NCBI GenBank assembly: GCA_020401865.1
Contig: JADCAS010000005.1
Coordinates: forward strand, 186,001 to 250,000
Reading direction: 5' to 3'
DNA: 64,000 nt
Origin: Phenylobacterium sp.
GTDB lineage: Bacteria; Pseudomonadota; Alphaproteobacteria; Caulobacterales; Caulobacteraceae
Shown: positions 29,408-38,817 of the stretch, piece after piece
How the letters are laid out: every line of letters starts with the position of its first letter
Numbering within the stretch: the stretch's first letter is position 1
Program-made: the position numbers and the translations under genes
The notes under the pieces: model-generated
What the model was told of the DNA's origin: nothing
Seen by the model: only the letters and a program-made list of their open reading frames with translations
Databases searched by the model: none

Positions 29408-30364
29408 CTATCCCCGGCGGGCCAGCCGCGCCGCCTTCAGCCGGGCGAAGTCCTCGCCGGCATGGTGCGAGGACCGGGTCAGGGGGCTGGCCGAGACCAT
29501 CAGGAAGCCCTTGGCCCGGGCCGCCTCCTCATAGCCGCGGAACTCGTCGGGATGGACAAACCGCGCCACCGCCGCATGCTTGCGGGTCGGCTGCAGGTAT
29601 TGCCCGATCGTCAGGAAATCGATCCCGGCCGAGCGCATGTCGTCCATGACCTGAAGCACCTCCTCCCGGGCCTCGCCCAGGCCGACCATCAGGCCGGACT
29701 TGGTGAAGGCCTCCGGGTCGGCCTCCTTCACCCGCTCCAGCAGGCGCAGGGAATGGTAGTAGCGCGCGCCTGGACGGATGGACGGATAGAGCCGGGGCAC
29801 GGTCTCCAGATTGTGGTTGAAGACGTCCGGCCGCGAGGCGATCACCTCAAGGGCCGCCTCCACCGGCTTGCGCAGGAAGTCCGGGGTCAGGATCTCCACC
29901 GTCGCCCCGGGCGCGCGGGCGCGGATTTCCCGCACCACGGCGGCGAAGTGGGCGGCGCCGCCATCGGCCAGGTCGTCCCGGTCCACCGAGGTGATGACCA
30001 CGTGCTTCAGCCCCATCTTGGCCACGGCGTCGGCCACCCGGGCGGGTTCGGTGGGATCGAGGGATTCGGGGCGACCGGTGGCCACATTGCAGAAGGCGCA
30101 GGCCCGGGTGCAGATCTCGCCCATGATCATCATGGTGGCGTGGGACTGGGTCCAGCACTCGCCGATGTTGGGGCAGGCCGCCTCCTCGCAGACCGTCACC
30201 AGGCCGTGGGCCTTCACGATGGCGCGGGTCGCCGCATAGCCCTCAGAGCCCGGCGCCCGCACGCGCAGCCAGTCGGGTTTGCGCAGGACCGGGGTGTCCG
30301 GGCGGTTGCGCTTCTCGGGGTGCCGGGGACGCGGCCCCTGGCGCGTATCGATGACGGTGGCCAT
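29408..30364 (-). CDS. lipA: Lipoyl synthase
   Basis: Radical-SAM enzyme inserting two sulfurs into octanoyl groups on lipoyl domains, here serving the pyruvate dehydrogenase genes at 39-45 kb. The 318-residue protein has the auxiliary cluster ligands '[14 protein letters not shown]' and the radical-SAM motif '[13 protein letters not shown]' (C-x3-C-x2-C), followed by '[16 protein letters not shown]' and '[16 protein letters not shown]', with the terminal R-S-S-H-H-A-G motif. It is complete and co-directional with the COQ10-like gene. Confidence 0.97.
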   Translation of the reverse strand: MATVIDTRQGPRPRHPEKRNRPDTPVLRKPDWLRVRAPGSEGYAATRAIVKAHGLVTVCEEAACPNIGECWTQSHATMMIMGEICTRACAFCNVATGRPESLDPTEPARVADAVAKMGLKHVVITSVDRDDLADGGAAHFAAVVREIRARAPGATVEILTPDFLRKPVEAALEVIASRPDVFNHNLETVPRLYPSIRPGARYYHSLRLLERVKEADPEAFTKSGLMVGLGEAREEVLQVMDDMRSAGIDFLTIGQYLQPTRKHAAVARFVHPDEFRGYEEAARAKGFLMVSASPLTRSSHHAGEDFARLKAARLARRG

Positions 30365-30504
30365 GCCCCTAGATCAGCCCTTACGCCGCCCGGATCAAGC
30401 CGCCGCCGCGCCTTCGGGCCGGATCACGGACTGTAACCGGTCTTTTCAACCGGCCGGTGGCCGTCTACTTTTCTTGAAGAGAGAGAATCCAGAGGGAGAC
30501 GGCC

Positions 30505-32061
30505 GTGGCGAAGCTGGGCGACTATATCGGAGGCGGCGGCACGATTTTCAGCGCCCTGGTGGACGCAAGGGCGACCTTCGGGGCCAGGAAGCTGATCCTG
30601 GAAGACCAGGACCGCAATCCGCTCAGCTACACCGACCTCATTCGCGCCGCCTTTGCCCTCGGGCGCCGGATCGCCGCCATGACCGAGAAGGGCGAGCGGG
30701 TCGGGGTCATGCTGCCGGCCAGTTCGGCGGGCGTGGTCACCTTCTTTGCCCTCCACGCCTTCGGCCGCGTGCCGACCATGCTCAACTTCACCTCGGGCAT
30801 CCGCAACCTGAAGGCCGCCTGCGAGCTGGCTGGCGTCAAGCGGGTCCTCACCGCGCAGAAGTTCATCGAGCAGGGCCAGCTGCACGACCTGGTGGACGCC
30901 CTCGAGACCGTAGCGACCGTCACCTATCTGGAGGATGTGCGCGAGAAGGTCGGACTGGCCGACAAGCTCTTCGCCGCCGCCGCAGGCGCCCTGCCCCTGC
31001 GGTTCGCGTCTCCGGCCAAGCCGTCGGACATCGGCGTCGTCCTCTTCACCTCGGGCAGCTTCGGCGCGCCCAAGGCGGTCGTCCTGACTCAGCAGAACCT
31101 CATCGCCAATGTCGCCCAGTCGGCGAACTTCATCGACATCGACCCCGACTGGGTCCTGTTCAATCCCCTGCCGATCTTCCACTCTTTCGGGCTTACGGGG
31201 GGCATCCTCCTGCCCCTCCTGACCGGGATGAAGGTGTTCGAGTATCCCTCGCCCCTGCACGTCAAGCAGATCCCGCCCTTGATCAAGGATACCCGGGCGG
31301 CCATCCTTCTGGCCACCGACACCTTCATCAACCAGTATGCCCGGGCCAGCGATGGCGATGAGCTTTCAGGACTGAAGTTCATCGTCGCAGGTGCTGAAAA
31401 GGTTCGGGAAGAGACCCACAACCTGATCCGCGACCGCTTCGGCGGCGTTCCGGTCCTCGAAGGCTATGGCGCCACTGAAGCGGCCCCGATCATCGCCATC
31501 AACCACCCGGACGACAACCGCCGCGGCACGGTGGGCCGCCTGTTGCCCGGCATGGAGGCGCGTCTGGAGACCGTCGAGGGCATTTCCGGCGGCGGCAAGC
31601 TGCTCGTGCGCGGGGCCAACGTCATGGCCGGCTACCTGCGTCCCGACGGCACGCTGGAGCCCCCCGCTGACGGCTGGCTCGACACCGGCGACATCGTCAG
31701 CATGACCGACGACAACTGGATCACCATCCTGGGCCGGGCAAAGCGCTTCGCCAAGGTGGGCGGCGAAATGGTCTCCCTCACCGCGGCCGAGGACCTCGTC
31801 CTGTCCCTCTGGCCGGAGAACCGCCACGCCGTCATCGCCATGCCGGACCCCAAGAAGGGCGAGCGGTTGATCCTCTTCACCGACCGCAGCGACGCCGCCG
31901 CCACGGCCATTGTCGAGCACGCCCAGTCCCTCGGGGCCCCTGAAATCGCCGTGCCCCGCAAGATCGTAAAGGTGCCCGAGATCCCGGTCCTGGGCACCGG
32001 CAAGACGGACTACGTGACCATCCAGCGCCTGGCGGAGGTCGAGGGGCGGCGGGCGGCTTAG
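30505..32061 (+). CDS. AMP-forming acyl-CoA/acyl-ACP synthetase
   Basis: A 518-residue ANL-superfamily adenylating enzyme starting at GTG 30505 with AGGGAG before it. The P-loop motif is 'VVLFTSGSFGAPKAVVLTQQN' (usual TSGTTGxPK), A5 is 'LEGYGATEAAPIIAIN', A7 is 'DGWLDTGDIVSMTDDNW', and the hinge/A10 region ends 'PVLGTGKTDYVT' with the catalytic Lys. It resembles the acyl-ACP synthetase half of Aas more than catabolic FadD, but no acyltransferase domain is attached or adjacent. It likely activates fatty acids for phospholipid synthesis or recycling. Confidence 0.85.
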   Translation: MAKLGDYIGGGGTIFSALVDARATFGARKLILEDQDRNPLSYTDLIRAAFALGRRIAAMTEKGERVGVMLPASSAGVVTFFALHAFGRVPTMLNFTSGIRNLKAACELAGVKRVLTAQKFIEQGQLHDLVDALETVATVTYLEDVREKVGLADKLFAAAAGALPLRFASPAKPSDIGVVLFTSGSFGAPKAVVLTQQNLIANVAQSANFIDIDPDWVLFNPLPIFHSFGLTGGILLPLLTGMKVFEYPSPLHVKQIPPLIKDTRAAILLATDTFINQYARASDGDELSGLKFIVAGAEKVREETHNLIRDRFGGVPVLEGYGATEAAPIIAINHPDDNRRGTVGRLLPGMEARLETVEGISGGGKLLVRGANVMAGYLRPDGTLEPPADGWLDTGDIVSMTDDNWITILGRAKRFAKVGGEMVSLTAAEDLVLSLWPENRHAVIAMPDPKKGERLILFTDRSDAAATAIVEHAQSLGAPEIAVPRKIVKVPEIPVLGTGKTDYVTIQRLAEVEGRRAA

Positions 32062-32122
32062 GGCGCCCGCCCCAACTCCGGCCTTCGGGCGAAGCGGACC
32101 AGGGCGGGAGGCAGGGCCCCGC

Positions 32123-32776
32123 TCAGACGTAGATGACCCCGGGCTGCTCCGTCCGGGCCAGCCTGTCGCGGATGTCAGCCCCCAGGGTCCGCCTCAGCTG
32201 CTGGAACGCAGCCTCCACCTGGGCCTCGTCCTGCCCCAGCGCCTTCTCGAGCGCCAGTCCCCGCAGGGCCGCCACAGCCATGGTCAGCAGGGCGTCCGAG
32301 ACGGGCCTGTCGGTGATTCCCGCCGCCGCCATCAGTCGGAAGAAGGTCTCCTGGGTTTCCTCGGCATGCCTCAGCAGGACGGGCATGACGCGTTCGGCGA
32401 GCTCGGGGTCGGACCGGGTCGCAGACCGGATCTCGTCGTGGGCCACGCCGTCCGGCGAACCGTGCCGCATCCAGCCGACGTCCAGAAGCGTCAAAAGACG
32501 CGCCTCGGCCGTCAGCGAGTTCCTGGACAGCGTCGACCGATAGGCGGCGATATTCCTCTGGTGGGTGGTCTCGGCCACCTCGGCCATCAGCTGGGCCTTG
32601 GTGGAGAACTGGTGCAGCATCGCACCGCGAGACACGCCTGCAAGCTCCGCCACAAGTGTCGTCGACACCGCCGCGTAACCGTAGCGGTAGAGGGCGTCGA
32701 TCGCAGCCGTCACCAGACGTTCGCGGGTTCTGCCGGATCGCTGGGCCTGTGTCATACGGGCGGGAGGGGCTGTCAT
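32123..32776 (-). CDS. TetR-family regulator, divergent from the xylose genes
   Basis: A 217-residue repressor-type protein. The helix-turn-helix is in residues 20-65: 'LVTAAIDALYRYGYAAVSTT', then 'VAELAGVSRGAMLHQFSTKA'. The rest is the alpha-helical ligand domain. It faces xylB, with 203 bases between the starts and an inverted repeat AAACAG/CTGTTT at 32885-32902. That arrangement suggests it controls the xylB-xylA-GH3 operon and itself. Xylose genes in this group are normally governed by LacI- or ROK-type regulators, so a TetR regulator here is atypical. Confidence 0.85.
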   Translation of the reverse strand: MTAPPARMTQAQRSGRTRERLVTAAIDALYRYGYAAVSTTLVAELAGVSRGAMLHQFSTKAQLMAEVAETTHQRNIAAYRSTLSRNSLTAEARLLTLLDVGWMRHGSPDGVAHDEIRSATRSDPELAERVMPVLLRHAEETQETFFRLMAAAGITDRPVSDALLTMAVAALRGLALEKALGQDEAQVEAAFQQLRRTLGADIRDRLARTEQPGVIYV

Positions 32777-32884
32777 CGATGCGCTCCTGTTGCGCCCGCA
32801 AGCCTGGCGGGCGTCTGCGCCAGGCGCCGGCTCCTTCGGTCAGTGCTGCGAGTCACGGGCCACTCTCTGATCAGTTGCATATAC

Positions 32885-32902
32885 AAACAGGATTGACTGT
32901 TT
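32885..32902. promoter_or_regulatory. Candidate TetR operator before xylB
   Basis: Perfect 6-bp inverted repeat AAACAG-GATTGA-CTGTTT in the gap between the TetR gene and xylB. The local sequence is AT-rich compared with its surroundings. Within it, TTGACT (32893-32898) could act as a -35 element towards xylB, which would let a bound repressor block transcription. The assignment is an inference from position and symmetry. Confidence 0.4.
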
Positions 32903-33042
32903 ATTTTCAAGGTGTCTTCCCTACCCTCAGAAGCGTTGGCGCGCACCCGCCGACATCTCTCCGATAAGGAAAGGCCTGCATGGCGCTCGACGCTCCAGTG
33001 GGCCTCCCGGTCCGAGAGGCGGCTGACTTTGGAGGTATTGGA

Positions 33043-34494
33043 GTGGTCGTCATCGGTCTGGACCTCGGCACCTCGGGCGTGAAGGCCGTCGCGGTCGACA
33101 GCGGCGGCGTCATCCAGGCGCAGGCGACGACGCCCCTCGCCGTGAGCCGGCCACAGCCCCTTTGGTCCGAACAGGACCCGCAGGACTGGATCGTCGCGAC
33201 GCGAACCGCCATCCGCAGCCTGCCGGACACGGTTCGCCGTCGCACCCGGGCCATCGGGCTGTCTGGCCAGATGCATGGCGCCACGCTCCTCGACGCCGAG
33301 GACAAACCCCTGCGCCCGGCGATCCTGTGGAACGACGGCCGCTCCGGACGCGAATGCATCGCGCTCGAAGCGGCTGCCCCCGACCTTGTGGCGATCACCG
33401 GCAACCGCGCCATGCCCGGCTTCACGGCTCCGAAGCTGGCCTGGGTTCGGGCGCACGAGCCGGAGATCTTCGCCGCAACCCGGCGCGTCCTCCTGCCGAA
33501 GGACTATGTGCGCCTCTGGCTGACGGGCGAGGCGGTCAGCGACATGTCGGACTCCGCAGGAACGCTCTGGCTCGATGTCGAGCGCCGGGACTGGTCCGAC
33601 GCGCTCCTGTCGGCCACGGGCCTGACGCGGGACCACATGCCGCGGTTGATCGAAGGATCGTCCGTCTCCGGCGTCCTGCGGCCGGAAGCCGCCGAGGCCC
33701 TGGGACTACCGCAGGTTCCCGTCGCGGGCGGCGGCGGGGACAACGCCGCCAGTGCGGTCGGGATCGGGGCCGTAGCGCCCGGCCAGGCCTTTGTCTCGGT
33801 CGGAACCTCCGGCGTCATCTTCGTCGCCGACGACGCCTTCCGTCCAGAGCCGCAGCGAGGGGTTCACACCTTCTGTCACGCCCTGCCAAAGACCTGGCAC
33901 CGGATGTCCGTCACCCTGTCGGCGGCCAGCGCGATCGACTCCGTCGCTCGTCTGGCGGGGTTTTCCTCCACCGCCGAGGCGGTCGCCAATCTGGGCGAGG
34001 GCCAGCCTGACGACCCGCTGTTCGCGCCCTGGCTGTCAGGGGAGCGCACGCCGCATAACGATCCCTCCGCCAGCGGCGTCTTCGTCGGCCTGACACACGC
34101 CACGACGCGCGAGGCGCTGGTGCGGGCGGCTCTCGAGGGGGTCGCCTTCTCCCTGGCCGACGGGTTCGAGGCCCTGGGCTCGCCTCAGGTCGAGGCGCTG
34201 ACCGTCGTCGGGGGCGGAACGCGGATCACCGGTCTGGGCCCCCTGCTCGCCGCGACACTGGGCCGACGACTGGTCTACCGTGACGGCGGCGAAGCGGCGG
34301 CGGCGCTCGGCGCCGCACGCCTGGCCCGGATGGCGCTGGCGGGGGAAGCCTCCCTCTCCCTCTGCCGACCCGGACCGATCGTGCAGGAGGTTGACCCGGA
34401 TGGCGGACTTGCCGAGCGCTTGGCTCGCCGTCGGGCCGCCTGGCGCGGTCTCTACCCCGCCCTTACGCGGACATTTCAGGAGCTGAGTCCATGA
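33043..34494 (+). CDS. xylB: Xylulokinase
   Basis: Phosphorylates D-xylulose to xylulose 5-phosphate. I favour the GTG at 33043 (GGAGGT six bases before it), giving 483 residues that begin 'VVVIGLDLGTSGVKAVAVD', the normal family opening; an ATG at 32980 with a weaker AAGGA would add 21 residues. FGGY-kinase signs are 'GLSGQMHGATLLD', 'AILWNDGRSGRECIALE', 'GGGGDNAASAVGIGAV', 'VSVGTSGVIF', 'PWLSGERTPHNDPSASGVF' and 'VVGGGTRITGLGPLLA'. The 'SGQMHG' segment is typical of xylulokinase. Its stop overlaps the xylA ATG. Confidence 0.93.
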   Translation: MVVIGLDLGTSGVKAVAVDSGGVIQAQATTPLAVSRPQPLWSEQDPQDWIVATRTAIRSLPDTVRRRTRAIGLSGQMHGATLLDAEDKPLRPAILWNDGRSGRECIALEAAAPDLVAITGNRAMPGFTAPKLAWVRAHEPEIFAATRRVLLPKDYVRLWLTGEAVSDMSDSAGTLWLDVERRDWSDALLSATGLTRDHMPRLIEGSSVSGVLRPEAAEALGLPQVPVAGGGGDNAASAVGIGAVAPGQAFVSVGTSGVIFVADDAFRPEPQRGVHTFCHALPKTWHRMSVTLSAASAIDSVARLAGFSSTAEAVANLGEGQPDDPLFAPWLSGERTPHNDPSASGVFVGLTHATTREALVRAALEGVAFSLADGFEALGSPQVEALTVVGGGTRITGLGPLLAATLGRRLVYRDGGEAAAALGAARLARMALAGEASLSLCRPGPIVQEVDPDGGLAERLARRRAAWRGLYPALTRTFQELSP

Positions 34495-35804
34495 CCACGA
34501 TCTTTTCGGACGTATCGCCCATCCGGTTCGAGGGGCCGGACTCCGACAATCCGCTCGCCTACCGGTACTACGACGCCGATCGGATCGTCGCCGGGCGCCC
34601 GATGAAGGACCACATGCGCTGGGCGGTCTGTTTCTGGCATTCGTTCTGCTTCACGGGCATGGATCCCTTCGGCTGGGCGACGCTTCCAAGACCCTGGATG
34701 GCCGGTCCGGTGGACATCGCCGCAGCGACGGAGCGCCTCGACGCCGCCTTCGACTTCTTCTCACGGCTGGGCGCGCCCTACTTTACCTTCCACGACCATG
34801 ACGTGGCGCCGCACGCAACGACGCTCCGCGACCTCATCGACGGGATGGCGCGTCTGGAGCCGCTCATGGCCGAGCGCATGCGCAAGACCGGGGTCGGCTT
34901 GCTCTGGGGCACGGCCAACCTGACGGCCCACCCGCGCTACGCCGCCGGCGCCGCCACCAATCCTGATCCTGAGGTCTTTGCCTGTGCGGCCGCGCAGGTC
35001 CATGCCTGCCTGGAGACGACCCATCGGCTGGGCGGGGAAAACTACGTCCTCTGGGGCGGACGCGAAGGTTACGACACCCTTCTCAACACCGACATGCGCC
35101 GCGAACTGGATCAGTATGGCCGCTTCCTGGCCATGATCGTCGAGCACAAGCACAGGATCGGCTTCAAGGGCGCGATCCTGATCGAACCCAAGCCGCATGA
35201 GCCGGCCAAACACATGTACGACCGGGACGCCGCAACCTGCGCCGCCTTCCTGAGACGCTACGGTCTCGAGGGCGAGGTGGAGCTCAACATCGAAGCCAAC
35301 CACGCAACGCTCGCCGGCAACAGCTTCGAGCACGAGGTGGCCACCGCCATTGCCCACGGCGTCTTCGGCTCCATCGACCTCAACCGCGGGGATCCCCACA
35401 ACGGCTGGGACACCGACCAGTTCGCCATGGATGTCGGCGAGCTCACCCTGGTCTGGCGCCGGATCCTCAAGACCGGCGGCCTGCGCACCGGCGGCTTCAA
35501 CTTCGACGCCAAGATCCGCCGGCAATCAGTCAGCGTGGACGATCTCTTCCATGGGCATATCGGCAGCGTCGACGCCCTGGCGCGCGGCCTCCTCGCCGCC
35601 GCCGACCTGGAAGCGGATGGTAAGCTCGACACCTTTGTCAGCCAGCGATACGCCGGCTGGGAGGGTTCTGAGGGCAAGGCGATCCTGGCCGGTCAGGTCA
35701 GCCTGGCGGATGTGGCCAAGGCCGCCCTGAACCGGAACATCGAACCCCAGCCGGTCTCGGGACGACAAGAGTTTCTTGAGAATTACGTCTCACGCTTCGT
35801 CTGA
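34491..35804 (+). CDS. xylA: Xylose isomerase
   Basis: Interconverts D-xylose and D-xylulose in the cytoplasm. At 437 residues it is the long (class II) type. Active-site and metal motifs are 'YFTFHDHDVAPHATTLRD' (catalytic His), 'ENYVLWGGREGYDTLLNTDM', 'LIEPKPHEPAKHMYDRDAAT' (metal Glu and Lys), 'ELNIEANHATLAGNSFEHE', 'GSIDLNRGDPHNGWDTDQF' and 'GGFNFDAKIRR'. It is coupled to xylB by an ATGA overlap. Caulobacter crescentus uses the Weimberg oxidative route for xylose instead, so the isomerase route is a lineage-specific feature. Confidence 0.97.
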   Translation: MTTIFSDVSPIRFEGPDSDNPLAYRYYDADRIVAGRPMKDHMRWAVCFWHSFCFTGMDPFGWATLPRPWMAGPVDIAAATERLDAAFDFFSRLGAPYFTFHDHDVAPHATTLRDLIDGMARLEPLMAERMRKTGVGLLWGTANLTAHPRYAAGAATNPDPEVFACAAAQVHACLETTHRLGGENYVLWGGREGYDTLLNTDMRRELDQYGRFLAMIVEHKHRIGFKGAILIEPKPHEPAKHMYDRDAATCAAFLRRYGLEGEVELNIEANHATLAGNSFEHEVATAIAHGVFGSIDLNRGDPHNGWDTDQFAMDVGELTLVWRRILKTGGLRTGGFNFDAKIRRQSVSVDDLFHGHIGSVDALARGLLAAADLEADGKLDTFVSQRYAGWEGSEGKAILAGQVSLADVAKAALNRNIEPQPVSGRQEFLENYVSRFV

Positions 35805-35831
35805 CAACCTCGAGAACCCAGGGGTAAACCG

Positions 35832-37952
35832 ATGTCCGAGCTCACACCGGAAAAGGGGCTCTCGCCCGAACAGCAGGAAGCGCGCATCGACGCCATCCTC
35901 GCGGAAACGACGCTGGCCGAAAAGGTCGCCATGATGTCGGGGCGCGGCTTCTTCGTCCAATACGCCAAGAGCGGCAGGCGCTGGGGAAGCGAACCCTACG
36001 CCGCCGGCGGTGGGTGCGAGCGCCTCGGCATTCCGCCCCTCTTCTTCACGGACGGCCCGCGCGGCGTCGCTCGCGGTCACTCCACCTGCTTTCCCTGCTC
36101 CATGGCGCGGGGGGCGACCTTCGATGTCGATCTGGAGCGCCGCATCGGCGAGGTCATGAGCATCGAGGCGCGCGCCCAGGGGTGCACGCTCTCCGGCGCG
36201 GTCTGCATGAATCTCCTGCGCCACCCGGGATGGGGACGCGCGCAGGAAACCTACGGGGAGGACCCGCACCATCTCGGAGAAATGGGCGCCGCCCTCGCCG
36301 TGGGGCTGCAGACCCACAATGTCATCGCCACTGTGAAGCACTTCGCGGTGAACTCCATTGAAAATGTGCGCTTCACGGTCGATGTCCGCTGCGACGATCG
36401 CACCATGCGCGAGGTCTACCTTCCCCACTTCAAGCGCGCGATCGACGCCGGCTGCGCCAGCGTGATGAGCGCCTACAACCAGTGGAATGGCGTCTATTGC
36501 GGACAGCACCGCGAGCTCCTGACGGACATCCTGCGCGGCGAGTGGGGCTTTGACGGCTTTGTGCATTCGGATTGGATCTACGGGCTGAGGAATGTCTACG
36601 CCGCATCCGCCGGGCTGGATGTGGAGAACCCCGAGCCCCTGGTCTTCGGCGACTCGCTTCTGGCCGCCGTCGAGGCCGGCCATATAGAGCCCGGCGTCAT
36701 CGACACCGCCTGTCGCCGCATTCTGCGCACCCAGTACCGTTTCGCCTGCGCGGAAGACCCGCTCGAGGCCTACACGCCCGACCTGGTCGCCAGGCCCGAG
36801 CATGTGGCGGTCGCGCTGGAGGCGGCGCGCAAGTCCGCCGTGCTGCTGAAGAACGACGGAATCCTGCCCTTCGACCCGGCCCGGGTGCGCAAACTCGCCG
36901 TACTCGGCCGTCTCGCCGACAAGGAAAACACCGGCGACTTCGGATCGTCGCGCGTCCACCCCGCCTACGTGGTCACCCCGGCGGAGGGTCTGCGCCGTCG
37001 TCTGGGAGACGACTCCGTCATCCTGGCGGAGGAAACGGACCTGCCTGCGGTTCGCAAGGCCTGCGCCCAAGCCGACGCCGTCGTCGTGGTTGTCGGCCGC
37101 ACGCACGAGGACGAAGGCGAGTACATCCCGGGCGGCGGCATCGATCTTGGCCGTATCGACAGCCCCGGCCTCAAGGCGGTGACCCGCGCCCAGTCCACAA
37201 ACGGCAATGGCCCCGACATCGGCGGAGACCGCGCCGACCTTGACCTGAGCCCTGATCAGGTGGCGCTCATTCGGGAAGCTGCGGCCAGCGGAAAGCCGGT
37301 GGTGGTGGTGATCATCGCAGGGTCCGCGGTGATGGTCGAAGACTGGGTCGATACGACGCCGGCCATCCTTCAGACCTTCTACGCCGGCATGGAGGGCGGA
37401 ACGGCCCTGGCGGAGCTTCTGTTCGGCGACGTCTCCCCCTCAGGGCGCCTGCCCTTCAGCGTTGCGCGGTCGATCGACGACTATCCCTTCTTCGACAGGA
37501 CGGCCCGCCAGATCGAGTACGGCCCCCTGCACGGATACACCCTTCTGGAACACAAGGGCGTCGCTCCGCGGTTCGGGTTCGGCCACGGCCTCAGCTACGC
37601 CGAGTTCCGCTACCGGGCCCTGAAACTGCGCCGCGAGGCGGGCGGAATCGAGGTCCAGGTCAGCGTGCGCAACGCCGGCGACGTGACCGGGGATGAGACC
37701 GTCCTGGCCTTTGTCCGGCATCCTCCGGGCGCCCTGGAAGGCCCGGACCGTCTGCTCCGGGCCTTCACCCGGGTGACCCTGGCCCCCGGCGAGCAAAAGA
37801 CCCTCCGGCTGCACATCCCCCTCGATGCGCTCCGCCAGTGGGACCCGGCGACCCGGGAATGGGTCTTCTTCCCCGGCCCCTACAAGGTCTGCCTCCAGAC
37901 CCGTCAGGGCGAGCTCATCGAACAGGGCCTGACGCTGGCCCCCGCCACCTGA
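35832..37952 (+). CDS. GH3 family beta-glycosidase
   Basis: A 706-residue glycoside hydrolase family 3 protein with AGGGG before its ATG. The N-terminal barrel has 'PPLFFTDGPRGVARG', 'VIATVKHFAVNSIENVRF' (KHF), 'SVMSAYNQWNGVYC' and 'GFDGFVHSDWIYGLRN' with the catalytic Asp. The C-terminal sandwich has 'VVVVVGRTHEDEGEYIPGG', and a fibronectin-III-like domain ends the protein (SYAEFRYRALKLRREAGGIE). There is no signal peptide, so it acts on imported oligosaccharides. In an operon with xylB and xylA it is most likely a beta-xylosidase; beta-glucosidase is the alternative. Confidence 0.9.
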   Translation: MSELTPEKGLSPEQQEARIDAILAETTLAEKVAMMSGRGFFVQYAKSGRRWGSEPYAAGGGCERLGIPPLFFTDGPRGVARGHSTCFPCSMARGATFDVDLERRIGEVMSIEARAQGCTLSGAVCMNLLRHPGWGRAQETYGEDPHHLGEMGAALAVGLQTHNVIATVKHFAVNSIENVRFTVDVRCDDRTMREVYLPHFKRAIDAGCASVMSAYNQWNGVYCGQHRELLTDILRGEWGFDGFVHSDWIYGLRNVYAASAGLDVENPEPLVFGDSLLAAVEAGHIEPGVIDTACRRILRTQYRFACAEDPLEAYTPDLVARPEHVAVALEAARKSAVLLKNDGILPFDPARVRKLAVLGRLADKENTGDFGSSRVHPAYVVTPAEGLRRRLGDDSVILAEETDLPAVRKACAQADAVVVVVGRTHEDEGEYIPGGGIDLGRIDSPGLKAVTRAQSTNGNGPDIGGDRADLDLSPDQVALIREAAASGKPVVVVIIAGSAVMVEDWVDTTPAILQTFYAGMEGGTALAELLFGDVSPSGRLPFSVARSIDDYPFFDRTARQIEYGPLHGYTLLEHKGVAPRFGFGHGLSYAEFRYRALKLRREAGGIEVQVSVRNAGDVTGDETVLAFVRHPPGALEGPDRLLRAFTRVTLAPGEQKTLRLHIPLDALRQWDPATREWVFFPGPYKVCLQTRQGELIEQGLTLAPAT

Positions 37953-37967
37953 GCCGCGCCCCGCGTC

Positions 37968-38167
37968 AAGGGGGCAATGGCTCCGTAATTCCTCCCCCTT
38001 CCAGGGGGAGGTGGACCGCGAAGGCGGGCCGGAGGGGGTTTGCGGAGGGGCCGTTGCCCCCTCACCCCGCTCCGCGGGGAGCTCCCCCGCAGGGGAGCAA
38101 TTGGCTCTGTCATTCCTCCCCATCAGGGGGAGGTGGACCGGGGCAAGGCCCCGGGCCGGAGGGGGTC
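37968..38167. repeat. Fold-back intergenic repeat C (compound)
   Basis: Two units in opposite sense to unit B. Visible pieces are CCTCCCCCTTCCAGGGGGAG, GGTGGACCGCGAAGGCGGGC, CCGGAGGGGGT, CCCCCTCACCCCGCTCCGCG and AGCTCCCCCGCAGGGGAGC. It occupies the space after the GH3 gene and before the converging Nudix gene, where a transcription stop would be expected. Confidence 0.85.
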
Positions 38168-38265
38168 TCCCGCGGCGCCACCCCTGCCCCTGTAGCGCCC
38201 GTCTCGACGGTGACACCCGGATTGCTGGTGGTTCCAGTCGTCCTCGACTGGCGTTTCCGCGCCCG

Positions 38266-38817
38266 TCACCGCATGTGCGCCGATCGCAACAGGGTCGCGC
38301 TCCAGTCCGGTAGCTCCCGCAAAGCCCGGGCGACCGAAACGAGGCTCGAGCCGACTTCGCTCTGGGTCATGTCCCGGGCGGACCGGTGAAACGAAGGACC
38401 CTCCGCCACGAAGATGGGATTGAGGAATCCCGCCGCCGGAAACCCTGGCGGCGGCGTATCAACATGCTGGACATGCTCGAACCCCAGCGGCCTGAGCGCA
38501 CCCAGTCGCCAGCCACACTCCTCCAGCACCTCCCGCCTCACCGCCTCCTCGACGGTCTCACCCGGCTCCAGACGCCCCCCTGGCGTGATGTGGCGATAGC
38601 CATCGCGCTCCCGCACCACAACGACGGCCCGGCGCCGCAACACCAGGGCCCGCGCTGACCGGACCAGGGCCACCGGCAGGGCTCGATCCGAGACGTAGGT
38701 CCGCGCCACCACAGGTGCGTGGACATAGTTCCCCCTCCGCTCGGCGACGGGCGTCAGGTCGGCCAGCGACGCAGCGAAGGCCTCGGCCTGAGCCATGACT
38801 GCAAGCGTCAGGGTCAA
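38266..38817 (-). CDS. Nudix hydrolase
   Basis: A 183-residue protein with a full Nudix box between about residues 90 and 112: GG-x5-E-x7-REVLEECG, seen as 'TPGGRLEPGETVEEAVRREV' followed by LEECG. The substrate is unknown; the preceding 'ALVLRRRAVVVVRERDGYRH' fits a nucleotide-sugar or NTP pyrophosphohydrolase. The start overlaps the stop of the upstream membrane-protein gene (ATGA), so the pair is coupled. Confidence 0.88.
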   Translation of the reverse strand: MTLTLAVMAQAEAFAASLADLTPVAERRGNYVHAPVVARTYVSDRALPVALVRSARALVLRRRAVVVVRERDGYRHITPGGRLEPGETVEEAVRREVLEECGWRLGALRPLGFEHVQHVDTPPPGFPAAGFLNPIFVAEGPSFHRSARDMTQSEVGSSLVSVARALRELPDWSATLLRSAHMR

